From positions 1-46,237 of the IMG/VR virus record IMGVR_UViG_3300028298_000011: a stretch of DNA of 46,237 bases, one strand, 5' to 3'. The notes beneath the pieces are model-generated. The model was not told the DNA's origin. It saw nothing but the letters and a program-made list of their open reading frames with translations, and made no database searches. Each line of letters opens with the position of its first letter. Position 1 is the first letter of the stretch. This stretch comes from a virus. Both the position numbers and the translations under genes were made by a program. This document shows, in pieces, positions 9,297 to 17,242 of the stretch.

Positions 9297-10204
9297 TAGA
9301 ATGATATAGCTACAGGATCAGTCCCTTCATATCCAGCGATGGACAATTTAGGAGTTCCGATCGGGGAGCCTGTAGGAGATAAGAAAACAATATCAGCCGT
9401 TACAAATGCAGCGGATGAAGCCAGGGTGTACCTCCCTGCAATAGTAGCACTTTCAGTAGCTGAAGTCAAAGCATGTGTGACCCCTAAAGCAGTTGTCACA
9501 TTGAAGTCAGCAACCACCAGACCAGACAGACCAACCTGTCCGAGAGAAGTTTTAGCATCTACCACGATAGAGGAGGCAGTTGGGGTTCCAACTACTGTGA
9601 GATCCACATCCTTCAGACCTTCAAGTTCCAGAGGATTGAAAGCAGTGGGAGTGACAACCACACCATAGTCATCTCGATCGGATGGAGTGTCCTCCCATAC
9701 ATTAACAATCACTTTTTTTGTTTCCTCTTTGGTGATTGGGTTGGTCATTCCTTCACAGTGGAACATCCCCACTTTGAACCCTTTCATAATGGTTCCATCC
9801 AGGGACATACCTAGGATATTACCATTAATGTCAACATACATAACACGGAGATCTGCGCCATTGAAGGACCGAAGAGCAATCTGCATTCCGAGAGGAGCAT
9901 CTAGAAGATACTCGGCACCATAAGTTCCCTCTTTACCTAATTTCTTTTGGCCAAGAGGGGAGGTTTCATAAGCATCTTTTTCACTTTGTTCCGTGGCGCT
10001 CCATACTCGAGGAAGGGGAAATACATCCCGTGTTTGAATCCCAGCAGTCCAGGGGGCCAAAGTTTTGGCCAAAGTTTCAGTTGCAATGGTGAAGTCATCC
10101 GACGTTAGGATAACCATCGCTATTGCTCCTAAAGCTGAATTACACTTGTCGAATCCTGTGTTCGCCCATTCGGCTACTGAGCAGGAATATTGGTTGTAAG
10201 ACAT
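9296..10204 (-). CDS. Major tail tube protein (putative)
   Basis: A 302-residue protein placed between connector genes and the tape measure, where the tail tube subunit is expected. The N-terminal 190 residues look like a single beta-rich tube domain (VFPLPRVWSATEQSEKDAYE; GMQIALRSFNGADLRVMYVD). The C-terminal 100 residues (LEGLKDVDLTVVGTPTASSI onward, ending AGYEGTDPVAISF) are Thr/Ala/Val-rich and look like an Ig-like domain of the kind often fused to tube subunits. The assignment combines size, composition and order. No motif is diagnostic. Confidence 0.65.
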   Translation of the reverse strand: MSYNQYSCSVAEWANTGFDKCNSALGAIAMVILTSDDFTIATETLAKTLAPWTAGIQTRDVFPLPRVWSATEQSEKDAYETSPLGQKKLGKEGTYGAEYLLDAPLGMQIALRSFNGADLRVMYVDINGNILGMSLDGTIMKGFKVGMFHCEGMTNPITKEETKKVIVNVWEDTPSDRDDYGVVVTPTAFNPLELEGLKDVDLTVVGTPTASSIVVDAKTSLGQVGLSGLVVADFNVTTALGVTHALTSATESATIAGRYTLASSAAFVTADIVFLSPTGSPIGTPKLSIAGYEGTDPVAISF

Positions 10205-10205
10205 A

Positions 10206-10697
10206 TTAGCAAAGTTTATAAGTTATAGAACATTCAAATTTAAAACAATAGTATGGTTGCATGTCCATCAGTTCCGGGCGTTCAATAGCGAAGTCTTTTA
10301 CGCTTTCATGCCCTGTTACTAGTCGGGTAACTTGGAACGGACTTCTTGTAATTTCTTTTAGGATCAATATGTGAACCTCCTCAACTGCCCGGTGTGAATA
10401 ACTAAAAAGTGTAGCCAAGTTAACAAAGAAGTAAATATTCACCCTTGCCTTAGCATTCATCATTTCAATATCCTCCAGGGGATCTACTGTAAAGAAGCTT
10501 AAAGCATCTTTGGTATCATCTTGAAGAACTTCCTCATATTCATTGGCTTCTAAATAAACCTCGGGAATAACCCCATTTCGTTCATTCAGAAAAGCCCTCC
10601 CATAAGATGAATAAGTTTTCCCCACAAACAAATGAGCCAAAAATTGGGCTTGCAGTGCTTGAATTGGTGAGTCTATTCCTACGGGATTTGTGATCAT
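10206..10697 (-). CDS. Putative tail terminator / completion protein
   Basis: A 163-residue protein that overlaps the previous gene by ATGA and ends one base before the tube gene start. The order connector, terminator, tube matches many siphoviruses. Sequence features such as ARVNIYFFVNLATLFSYSHR and a C-terminal YYCFKFECSITYKLC strand pair are consistent with the alpha/beta fold of tail terminators, but I cannot show homology by eye. Confidence 0.5.
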   Translation of the reverse strand: MITNPVGIDSPIQALQAQFLAHLFVGKTYSSYGRAFLNERNGVIPEVYLEANEYEEVLQDDTKDALSFFTVDPLEDIEMMNAKARVNIYFFVNLATLFSYSHRAVEEVHILILKEITRSPFQVTRLVTGHESVKDFAIERPELMDMQPYYCFKFECSITYKLC

Positions 10698-11821
10698 ATT
10701 GTTCCTATTTCTATTCCAAATTCATCGGGAGGGGTTAAGGCCCTGTCAAAAGTCCGGGAGATTATTTCTCGGGTTTCATTCAAAATTGAATTATATCTCC
10801 GGGCGACTGTGTTGTTTTTAAGATCTGTGATCTCATAATACAAACGGTCATCTTCTAAACCTCTTTCATTGCGATTCCCTCTAATATTACCATTCACACT
10901 CATCAGTCGAAGAAAGTCCATTTCAAACTGAGCCTGTTGCATCTTCGCAAAATCAATTTCATTGTTTGTAATGAATATTTCTGAATCCAGATAAGCAGAT
11001 ATGTTGAAATTTAACCCATTTCCATAGGATCCGATCAACCAAGTGCTTAATGCAGCTGAGGCCCCTGTCCCGTGAACGGGATAAGCCACGAACCCATTGT
11101 ACCTTAAAGCATCATTATAACAAACCTGAGTTTTGACAGATTGAGAAGCAAAAGCCAATACTACCGGGCCTTTCGCAGATATTTCGTAAGGGACATTTTC
11201 GAACTCTAGAACCCCATTGGAGGGAGTCAGAGTAAGTGTATCTAATAAGATCCCTTGATTCACGACATACAGCGAAACTTCATCAGTAGTATTGGCTTGT
11301 AAGGCTATTTCATTGATCCGGATTTTGATATAGTCGGATCCTTTCGGTTCGATAACCCACCCAGAATAATCCCCTGGAAGGATCACTATATTATCCCCTA
11401 CGTTGTAAATGTATTGGTTTTCAACCAGTTTCCGGGTAAGATTAAGCGCAGAAATCATGTTGCTCCGAGACATCTTTATGAAATTCTTAACCCGTAAGGA
11501 TTCCAAATTAGTGGCCCTCCATTTTGTGGGCGACGTTGAGGGAGTATTCCCTAAATTCGCCGTAACAATGGATTCATAGATAACACTATTGTAAGTAACC
11601 AAATCAGTCCTTACCTGAGTAGTATCATACTTCCCATACGTAGTTCCCGCCACGTAAGCAGCAGGGGTGAATGTATATATAGGAAGGAAGGATAACAAAT
11701 TTTTCACTGTGACAACAGGATGGACTCCTCGATTGAAATACAAACCCGAAGAGGGAATGGCTGTCAATTCAGAGTCCAGCCCTATATCACCTGTGAAATC
11801 TTCTGCGAATGTTAGTATCAT
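10694..11821 (-). CDS. Structural protein with CBM5/12-like segment
   Basis: A 375-residue protein between the capsid and tail genes. Residues about 60-105 read YDTTQVRTDLVTYNSVIYES, followed by a GNTPSTSPTKWRA motif. This 'xVxYNGxxYxSxxxxNxGxxPxxxxxxW' spacing is characteristic of carbohydrate-binding module 5/12 segments often embedded in phage virion proteins. The C-terminal 110 residues are more helical, with FEMDFLRLMSVNGNIRGNRN. It probably belongs to the head-tail connector or is a capsid- or neck-attached decoration. Start and stop abut its neighbours (2-base gap upstream, ATGA downstream). Confidence 0.55.
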   Translation of the reverse strand: MILTFAEDFTGDIGLDSELTAIPSSGLYFNRGVHPVVTVKNLLSFLPIYTFTPAAYVAGTTYGKYDTTQVRTDLVTYNSVIYESIVTANLGNTPSTSPTKWRATNLESLRVKNFIKMSRSNMISALNLTRKLVENQYIYNVGDNIVILPGDYSGWVIEPKGSDYIKIRINEIALQANTTDEVSLYVVNQGILLDTLTLTPSNGVLEFENVPYEISAKGPVVLAFASQSVKTQVCYNDALRYNGFVAYPVHGTGASAALSTWLIGSYGNGLNFNISAYLDSEIFITNNEIDFAKMQQAQFEMDFLRLMSVNGNIRGNRNERGLEDDRLYYEITDLKNNTVARRYNSILNETREIISRTFDRALTPPDEFGIEIGTI

Positions 11822-11823
11822 AA

Positions 11824-12516
11824 TTAACCTGTATAAGCGTTGATGTAGTGTTCCACCCCGTCAATCGTAATTTTGATCTTCTTGGCAGTCCCCCCGGTCT
11901 CGGCTGTATCAGAAACAAAAGCCGAACATGTATCAAACTCAACGAAGACCTTGGCTCCTGGAGTTCTCATATACATGACCTGATCCAGAGGCTCAGCCCC
12001 GTTCTCTGTCATATAAAGAAGTTGATAGCTTCCAGTAATGGCCTCCGCTTGGTGAGTATCCAGCCAGAGTGATGCAACATGAGTGGCAGTGATAGCAGCC
12101 CCGGCCTCAATTAATCCATAAAGACCAGCTAGGAAAGAAGCTCCAGCCACATCCCCATCCGCACGGGCTTGTCCGTATGCACCGATCAAAGTGACGGCAG
12201 TCGCTGTGAATCCTGTGTCCAGAACTGCAACCCCCTGTACTCCCCGAATGTTTGCAGCTCCGGTTGCTCCAAGATGTGTCTCTGAATCAATACCCCAATG
12301 GGTTCCAGTAGTCTTACCAGATACGGAACGCACTTGTAGGGCATAGTCATTGGTTGCCGTTGCGATAGCCGGACGGTAATCTACTTTTACGTAACCTGCC
12401 AACTTGATATAGGCTGTTTTGAGAGCATTCCCGATAATGGTTAGAATCCCTCCCAGGTACGACGGTTGAGAAACTATGTCGCTCGTACCGTCTGAATTTG
12501 TCTTATGGTATGTCAT
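11824..12516 (-). CDS. Putative head decoration / head fibre protein
   Basis: A 230-residue protein just after the major capsid gene. It is Gly/Ala/Thr-rich with regular short strands (TGAANIRGVQGVAVLDTGFT; IGAYGQARADGDVAGASFLA; LYGLIEAGAAITATHVASLW), suggesting a beta-solenoid. Genes in this slot in gut Bacteroidota phages often encode capsid-decorating or head-fibre proteins, which I infer here from position. The N-terminus (MTYHKTNSDGTSDIVSQPSY) has no signal sequence. No catalytic motifs seen. Confidence 0.5.
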   Translation of the reverse strand: MTYHKTNSDGTSDIVSQPSYLGGILTIIGNALKTAYIKLAGYVKVDYRPAIATATNDYALQVRSVSGKTTGTHWGIDSETHLGATGAANIRGVQGVAVLDTGFTATAVTLIGAYGQARADGDVAGASFLAGLYGLIEAGAAITATHVASLWLDTHQAEAITGSYQLLYMTENGAEPLDQVMYMRTPGAKVFVEFDTCSAFVSDTAETGGTAKKIKITIDGVEHYINAYTG

Positions 12517-12527
12517 GTCAATAAAAT

Positions 12528-13607
12528 TTAAGAGGTTTTACCGGAAAGTTTCATAATTCCCTGAGCCCTGGAGGCGATTGCTGAGTTGTAACGATACGGG
12601 ATAAAGAAGCGGTGCCAGATAGCCATCTCCTCGAAGGTGGTCATCAGGAGGTTCGTGTCTGTGTTCGGGGTGATGAGAGCTGTTGCGTCAGTAGCCTCAG
12701 TATTGATGAAGATATTAGCCCTCATCTTGGTGTACGGCAGAGCAACGTCGGTGATTGACCATTTTTTCCCAGCGATCTCGGTTCCATTGCGGAAGTCGAA
12801 CGGGAAGTTCTCAATCAAACCTATCTCACCATCGCGGACGAAGAATCCATTGAAGATGTCGGATCCTGCAGCAAGCTGATCAGAAGTGAACCTACGATCT
12901 GGTGGGATCACGGTCTCATTCCACTGGATGTTCTTCTGGTTGCCTGCCCCATACATACGGGACTGGGTCTGACTTGAAACCAAACCACCAGGGGATGTTA
13001 CAATACGATAATTTCCACCCACCTGATTAGCCTGTGCCAGTTGTACCAGATTCCAGAACATCGTCTCATTCACCGCTGCTTTGGCTATTTCAACGGTATC
13101 AGTTCCGGCGTTGAAAGTGAAGGCCCCTCCACCCTGGGAGACCTGGGCTACATAAGCACAGACCTGAGTCTTCCGGGCTTCAAGCACCACTTCAATCAGG
13201 TCATCAATATATACGGCCATTCCTTTGAGAACGTTCCGGAGGATCTGATCACGGTACCATGCAGCATCAATCTGATTGTTTTCGTATGATCCAGGGTAGA
13301 GCCTGAATCCGGAGAAGACGTCAACGGCAGTGTACCCGAAGGTTGCCGTTTCACCCAGGTTCGTTGGGATGTTTGCAAATCCCGGAGTCACACCTACCGT
13401 CACAACCTGATCCTTCAGGGCAGGAATCTTCACCCCCCTAGAGGCGGAGATTGTAGCCAGCTGTTGCATAACGGAAGGTGGAATGTAATCAATTGATTGA
13501 CCAGAGGCCTGAGCCAGGTCAATCATCCCATAGTTGGCCTCGAACTTTTCGTTCACGGCCTCACGGGCTTGGAAGTCATTTAAGACGGTTAAATCAAGAT
13601 AAGCCAT
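12528..13607 (-). CDS. Major capsid protein
   Basis: A 359-residue protein directly downstream of a coiled-coil scaffold candidate and upstream of decoration and connector genes. Its size, mixed alpha/beta composition and internal features (LGETATFGYTAVDVFSGFRL; ENNQIDAAWYRDQILRNVLK; a Pro/Gly-rich loop PDRRFTSDQLAAGSDIFNGF) fit an HK97-fold capsid subunit. Base composition here is richer in GC than in the neighbouring tail genes, a common sign of a highly expressed structural gene with selected codons. The fold is inferred and not demonstrated. Confidence 0.8.
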   Translation of the reverse strand: MAYLDLTVLNDFQAREAVNEKFEANYGMIDLAQASGQSIDYIPPSVMQQLATISASRGVKIPALKDQVVTVGVTPGFANIPTNLGETATFGYTAVDVFSGFRLYPGSYENNQIDAAWYRDQILRNVLKGMAVYIDDLIEVVLEARKTQVCAYVAQVSQGGGAFTFNAGTDTVEIAKAAVNETMFWNLVQLAQANQVGGNYRIVTSPGGLVSSQTQSRMYGAGNQKNIQWNETVIPPDRRFTSDQLAAGSDIFNGFFVRDGEIGLIENFPFDFRNGTEIAGKKWSITDVALPYTKMRANIFINTEATDATALITPNTDTNLLMTTFEEMAIWHRFFIPYRYNSAIASRAQGIMKLSGKTS

Positions 13608-13626
13608 TTGAGAATAAAATTAGAGA

Positions 13627-14532
13627 TTAAGCAGGAGTCCCTTCCAAGATTTTTGAATTGAATTCAGCGAATTTCTTCGCATATTCAGATGAAATGGTAC
13701 TCAGCTTTAACTCATTGACCAAGTAATCTTTTATGGCCTTCTGCCTTTCGGTAGGAGTAGCTTTTTCCGGTACTTCGAATGGGACATCCTTAAGTTTGAT
13801 ATTTCCTTTGAGTGTTGGTCCCACCCCTTTATTCTGAACCCCTGCCAGTAAAGATTTGATCTCTTCATTCTTACTTACAAGGTCCGCGAGTTTTACAGTT
13901 TTATGTTTGTTCTCTTTCGAGATTCCAATGTATTCCCCTTCAACCAGTTCCAAGTCATACTTAGATAGGAAGTCGTCTTCAAACGCCTTCCATTTTGCAG
14001 CAGCTTCATATTTGTTTACAATCTCAGGGAATACAGGCTTCACCGAATTGAATCCCGTTTTCTGTTTCAGGGTCTTATTCTCCCCCAAGAGATTGTTGTA
14101 CAGATCTTCGAATTTTCCGTTTGTTACACGGTCGAATTCTGCTTCCTTTTTCTGCAGATTGTCATGGGCTGTTTGAAGTTCCTCAAACTTTTTCTTTAGG
14201 GCAGCATCACCAGCACCATTTTTGATCATTTCATCCAGTTCGGATTGCTTTTTTTGAATGGCAGTTTTCTCACTAGATAGTTTACCTTCAACATGCTTCT
14301 CAGCTGCTAAGGTAATATAATCAGCAATCTTCTGTCCCTTTTCACGGATGATTCCCGTTTTGGTTTCGACCACTTTGGCTGCTCCTTCCAGGATAGCCTC
14401 TGCATCATTGTTTGCTTTGCCGTCGTAAGTCTTTTTCACATCGGCAATATCGTTGTTCAGGATCTCATTCACGGCAGTTACCTGATCCGGTGTGAGACCT
14501 TTGGCAGCGATAAGTTCAGGAGTTAATGGCAT
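13627..14532 (-). CDS. Capsid scaffold protein
   Basis: A 301-residue, Lys/Glu-rich protein immediately before the major capsid gene. Residues about 30-150 are strongly helical with heptads (LSSEKTAIQKKQSELDEMIK; KKKFEELQTAHDNLQKKEAE), as in scaffold proteins that shape the procapsid. The C-terminal 60 residues (VPEKATPTERQKAIKDYLVN...) are again charged and helical, a typical capsid-binding end. No protease motif is visible, so maturation by a fused protease is not indicated. Confidence 0.75.
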   Translation of the reverse strand: MPLTPELIAAKGLTPDQVTAVNEILNNDIADVKKTYDGKANNDAEAILEGAAKVVETKTGIIREKGQKIADYITLAAEKHVEGKLSSEKTAIQKKQSELDEMIKNGAGDAALKKKFEELQTAHDNLQKKEAEFDRVTNGKFEDLYNNLLGENKTLKQKTGFNSVKPVFPEIVNKYEAAAKWKAFEDDFLSKYDLELVEGEYIGISKENKHKTVKLADLVSKNEEIKSLLAGVQNKGVGPTLKGNIKLKDVPFEVPEKATPTERQKAIKDYLVNELKLSTISSEYAKKFAEFNSKILEGTPA

Positions 14533-14538
14533 AATCTT

Positions 14539-15084
14539 TTATGGTTTTTTAACGGTTATTTTAGAAGCAGATTTTGTTTTGACTCCTGCTACTTCAACTT
14601 CAGGAGTGCCCTTCATTATCTCTTCAATAGATGGATCCTCAAAATCTTTACGGGCCTCTGCCAGAGAAGGAGCAGGAAGAGGAATCTCAGTTATTTCCTT
14701 AGGAGTTAACTTCTCCATCATGGATTCCATTCGGTTCATCCTAGCCTTAAGTTCTTGGTTCTCTTTCTCCAAGGGAGACAATTCAGGAATAGGAACAACA
14801 GAATTCATCTTATCTGTCAGGACTTTCTTTAGCCTGTCAAATTCTGCCGATTCCAGGGCAGCCAGTTCATATTTGTTCCCTGGTAAGTGAATCACTTCAT
14901 AAGCATCCTCAAACTCAATGTGGGCATAACCCATCATCTGGAATCTAGGAATAAATTTGTGAATATACTCAAACTCATTCAGTTTGATCTTCTGGGTCGG
15001 GTTCAGGATCTTTCCCTCCCTGTTGTGCATCAAGCCCTGGGTCTTTTCCATCGGCTCGTACACTCTCAAAACGATTGTTGTCAT
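14539..15084 (-). CDS. Hypothetical protein between portal and scaffold, overlapping portal
   Basis: A 181-residue protein whose ATG at 15084 lies 110 bases inside the 3' end of the portal gene in another frame. The N-terminal 65 residues look like a compact domain (NEFEYIHKFIPRFQMMGYAH, then IEFEDAYEVIHLPGNKYELA). A short coiled coil (LEKENQELKARMNRMESMME) follows and then a Pro/Lys-rich tail. A shorter form could begin at Met49 (14940), downstream of the portal stop, but would cut the apparent domain. Perhaps an internal head or scaffold-associated protein; function unknown. Confidence 0.62.
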   Translation of the reverse strand: MTTIVLRVYEPMEKTQGLMHNREGKILNPTQKIKLNEFEYIHKFIPRFQMMGYAHIEFEDAYEVIHLPGNKYELAALESAEFDRLKKVLTDKMNSVVPIPELSPLEKENQELKARMNRMESMMEKLTPKEITEIPLPAPSLAEARKDFEDPSIEEIMKGTPEVEVAGVKTKSASKITVKKP

Positions 15085-16759
15085 TGATTAATTGAATTAG
15101 TAAATTATTAATAACTCGGAATTTTTCTGCTTCAATAGTTTCCCCCAGGTTAACAAAGAAAACTACGATGTCCCCATATTCAGATTCAAACATCTGAATC
15201 CAGTAATCAAAGCGATTCTGCATTTCAAATGTGACAAGATCCATCCCCTTAGCAATAGCCTTATCAAATTCCAGGTCACTGAGGAAGGGGAGCAGGTTAT
15301 ATAGGATGACCTGCCTGGAGAGTTTAGAGGGGTTATTTCGGTACTTTGATTCTGAGATGCGCAGTAATATGTTCTTCCGCTCGATAGGGTTGGGAGCGGT
15401 TGTGAAACTGGTGAACAGCTCCTCTTCAGTCTCCAAGAAAAAGTCAGACCCATAAAAGGTAGTGACTTCATTGACGCGATCAGGTCCGTACTTAAGGCTT
15501 AAGAAGTCCGTGTCTGCTAGTTTGCGAATCCTGGATAAGTCATCTGAGATCTGGCGGAGTGTATTCTCAAGGATAAGTACAGACTTTCTGATCTGCATTT
15601 GATTTTTTGCTGCTTCCCTGCTTTCAGTAACATCCCCAACCAAAGATGTAATGATTGATCGTTCAATCTCAGAGATCCTACTTCTTAAGTAATCCAAGGA
15701 TTCAACCGGTAGATAATGAAACTTAATGAAATCCGTGACGATTGTCATATCTAAGTCCCCTTTATCATTCCTGATAATTGGGACCTTAATTACAGTACCT
15801 GTCTGGAGCACCCCTTGAGAGGGTATTGTTGTCCCCTGGACTCCTGCCCTTTGAGATGACATAGATTCCCCTCCCCCTGGTTCATTATCAACAGATTTGA
15901 ATTCCTCTGATTTTGGAGGGGGAAGTTTCAAATGGGTAGCAACAGGAATAGCCCCGTTAGGTTCAGTCATTTTCTGCAGGGTCTTCAGGAAGTTATACTC
16001 TTCCAGTTCCTCCCTTACATAGGAGAAATATGATTCTCTTACAACGGGTTTCATACCAAATGACCTAGCAGAAATGAAGTGAGCAGGGCAGTGACCCAGA
16101 TTATGGGTGAACCGAGCCCTTTCAATATACTCCTGGGAGTAGAAGATATAGTCAGTTTCATCAATATAATAATACCCTGATTCCTCCACCCCTGTGACTG
16201 GATCCTCCCAACAGGCCTTAATAACTAACCATTCTATCTCATCATCGTCAACATCGATTGATATGACATCCTTTATAGGGATCAGCATTCTGTAGGGAGA
16301 GTTTATCTCATCCCGATCCAGGTCCGTTAGTAATATGGAATTGTGCTGATGAATCAGGCCATCGAATATCATACGATTGAACTCATCAATCTCCATACCT
16401 GGGAGAAATTCCTGAGGGTTAATATTACCCACCACATAATCAAAGTTAGCATCATCTGCCTGGAACACCCGTTTGAGGTCCGGTAGGATCCTGTTGTTAA
16501 TTAACTTGGAGGAGGGTAAAGGGAATCTCAGATATTTAAAAAAAGTCAGGAAATTCTCAGTCTTGAAGACAGACTTTACATAATTAAGGAAATGATCTGT
16601 GGTTTCATATTTCCGTTCAGCCCATTGAGCAAAGTATTCTTGGTTGAGTATATCAGTTTGAATATCTGACTCGGTAAAATAAGAGAGTTGTTTCTCCTGG
16701 CGAATGGCCTCGTTAAGATACTTAGAATTCCGCCTCGATTCAATTAAGTCTTTGCTCAT
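14975..16759 (-). CDS. Portal protein (putative)
   Basis: A 594-residue protein in the portal slot, between terminase and scaffold/capsid. It has an acidic helical N-terminus (RRNSKYLNEAIRQEKQLSYF), a central alpha/beta part with YYYIDETDYIFYSQEYIERA, then a helical stem-like segment (KFHYLPVESLDYLRSRISEI; GDVTESREAAKNQMQIRKSV) resembling the portal stem and wing arrangement. The C-terminus is acidic and low-complexity (GGKDPEPDPEDQTE). It has its own likely promoter (TATATTTA at 16798-16805) after the tmRNA terminator. The last 110 bases are shared with the next gene. Confidence 0.72.
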   Translation of the reverse strand: MSKDLIESRRNSKYLNEAIRQEKQLSYFTESDIQTDILNQEYFAQWAERKYETTDHFLNYVKSVFKTENFLTFFKYLRFPLPSSKLINNRILPDLKRVFQADDANFDYVVGNINPQEFLPGMEIDEFNRMIFDGLIHQHNSILLTDLDRDEINSPYRMLIPIKDVISIDVDDDEIEWLVIKACWEDPVTGVEESGYYYIDETDYIFYSQEYIERARFTHNLGHCPAHFISARSFGMKPVVRESYFSYVREELEEYNFLKTLQKMTEPNGAIPVATHLKLPPPKSEEFKSVDNEPGGGESMSSQRAGVQGTTIPSQGVLQTGTVIKVPIIRNDKGDLDMTIVTDFIKFHYLPVESLDYLRSRISEIERSIITSLVGDVTESREAAKNQMQIRKSVLILENTLRQISDDLSRIRKLADTDFLSLKYGPDRVNEVTTFYGSDFFLETEEELFTSFTTAPNPIERKNILLRISESKYRNNPSKLSRQVILYNLLPFLSDLEFDKAIAKGMDLVTFEMQNRFDYWIQMFESEYGDIVVFFVNLGETIEAEKFRVINNLLIQLINDNNRFESVRADGKDPGLDAQQGGKDPEPDPEDQTE

Positions 16760-16797
16760 TTCTCAAGTGTTGATATTCGGAACGGTCTCTCGCCGTG

Positions 16798-16805
16798 TAA
16801 ATATA
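16798..16805 (-). promoter_or_regulatory. Candidate -7 box for the portal transcription unit
   Basis: On the minus strand the sequence is TATATTTA, one base from the Bacteroidota TAnnTTTG -7 consensus and from the TATATTTG boxes at three other places in this genome. It lies about 40 bases before the portal ATG at 16759 and just downstream of the terminator at 16846-16877, where a new start is needed. The -33 element is not clear. Confidence 0.45.
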
Positions 16806-16845
16806 AAAACATTATTCAGATCTCATACCATTTATTTTCAAAATA

Positions 16846-16877
16846 AAATCCGGGCCTTAGAATAAAGACCCGGATTT
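16846..16877 (-). terminator. Rho-independent terminator after tmRNA
   Basis: A perfect 9-bp inverted repeat (AAATCCGGG / CCCGGATTT) with a 14-base loop. On the minus-strand transcript it is followed by UUUUAUUUU. It ends the terminase/tmRNA transcript and separates it from the portal gene. Part of it could also be a structural helix of the tmRNA coding piece. Confidence 0.75.
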
Positions 16878-16881
16878 GTCC

Positions 16882-16929
16882 CTATGCAGCCACCTTGTGG
16901 AACACAGGAATCATTGAGATTGTTTTGCC
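16882..16929 (-). other. tmRNA tag reading frame (GKTISMIPVFHKVAA-stop)
   Basis: Starting at the GGC at 16929 the frame encodes Gly-Lys-Thr-Ile-Ser-Met-Ile-Pro-Val-Phe-His-Lys-Val-Ala-Ala and stops at TAG (16884-16882). Known proteolysis tags end in a hydrophobic residue plus Ala-Ala, and Gly is, as I recall, a usual resume codon in Bacteroidota. The exact resume codon is inferred. The body of the tag, with Pro, His and Phe, is unlike the usual Asn/Glu/Tyr-rich host tags. Confidence 0.68.
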
Positions 16930-16991
16930 TGTTATGGCCTTGCATTCTCTCATTCCCCTAATTGTATGAAATCAAAAGCCTGGTCATCCCC

Positions 16992-17172
16992 GAGATCCTG
17001 GACTCCCCTCGTTGGGTCTATATCTGTGTTTACAGATATTGTTTCATCCAGGGAAAGAAACTGTACTATGGCGACAGGTTAGCCCCAACTGGATATAGAG
17101 AATAAGGTCGGCCCGGTATTATCATGTAACCCGGACCTTAAGCCGATTCCCTTACGGGAACTTAGGCCTGTG
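16992..17172 (-). other. Intervening segment of permuted tmRNA precursor
   Basis: The roughly 180 bases between the acceptor 3' end and the 5' end of the coding piece contain several hairpins. These include a perfect 8-bp stem with loop AAAC (17020-17039, ATATCTGT/ACAGATAT) and a TTCCC/GGGAA hairpin (17147-17160). A GTTGGG/CCCAAC pairing also encloses part of the segment. In known permuted tmRNAs such a segment is removed during maturation. That is inferred here. Confidence 0.6.
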
Positions 17173-17242
17173 TGGAGATGGCGGGAGTCGAACCCGCGTC
17201 TTTCATACTTTCCTGAAATGGTCAATGAACGCAGAGGTAAAA

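Larger units (their letters stand above)
16882..17240 (-). ncRNA. ssrA: Circularly permuted (two-piece) tmRNA
   Basis: Read on the minus strand, the 3' (acceptor) piece comes first. At 17197-17181 is a T-arm, GCGGG-TTCGACT-CCCGC, then acceptor strand CATCTCC (17180-17174) and discriminator A (17173). After about 180 bases comes the 5' piece, starting GGGGATG at 16991-16985. These pair as a 7-bp acceptor stem with G3-U70, the alanine-tRNA identity pair that tmRNA uses. A P2 helix pairs TTTCATAC (16971-16964) with GTATGAAA (17208-17201), and extends by GGAATG/CATTTC and AATGCA/TGCGTT. A 15-codon tag frame ending GTG GCT GCA TAG follows. CCA is not encoded. The order 3' piece, spacer, 5' piece is that of permuted ssrA genes. 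Pseudoknot PK1 is not obvious, and the outer ends are approximate. Confidence 0.82.

Noticed and set aside
17160-17240. ssrA 3' end as an attP core for integration
   Set aside because: Phage att sites often contain a tRNA or tmRNA 3' end, but there is no integrase in the genome. A matching 5' half with paired acceptor and P2 strands lies 180 bases away, so a functional RNA explains the sequence better.
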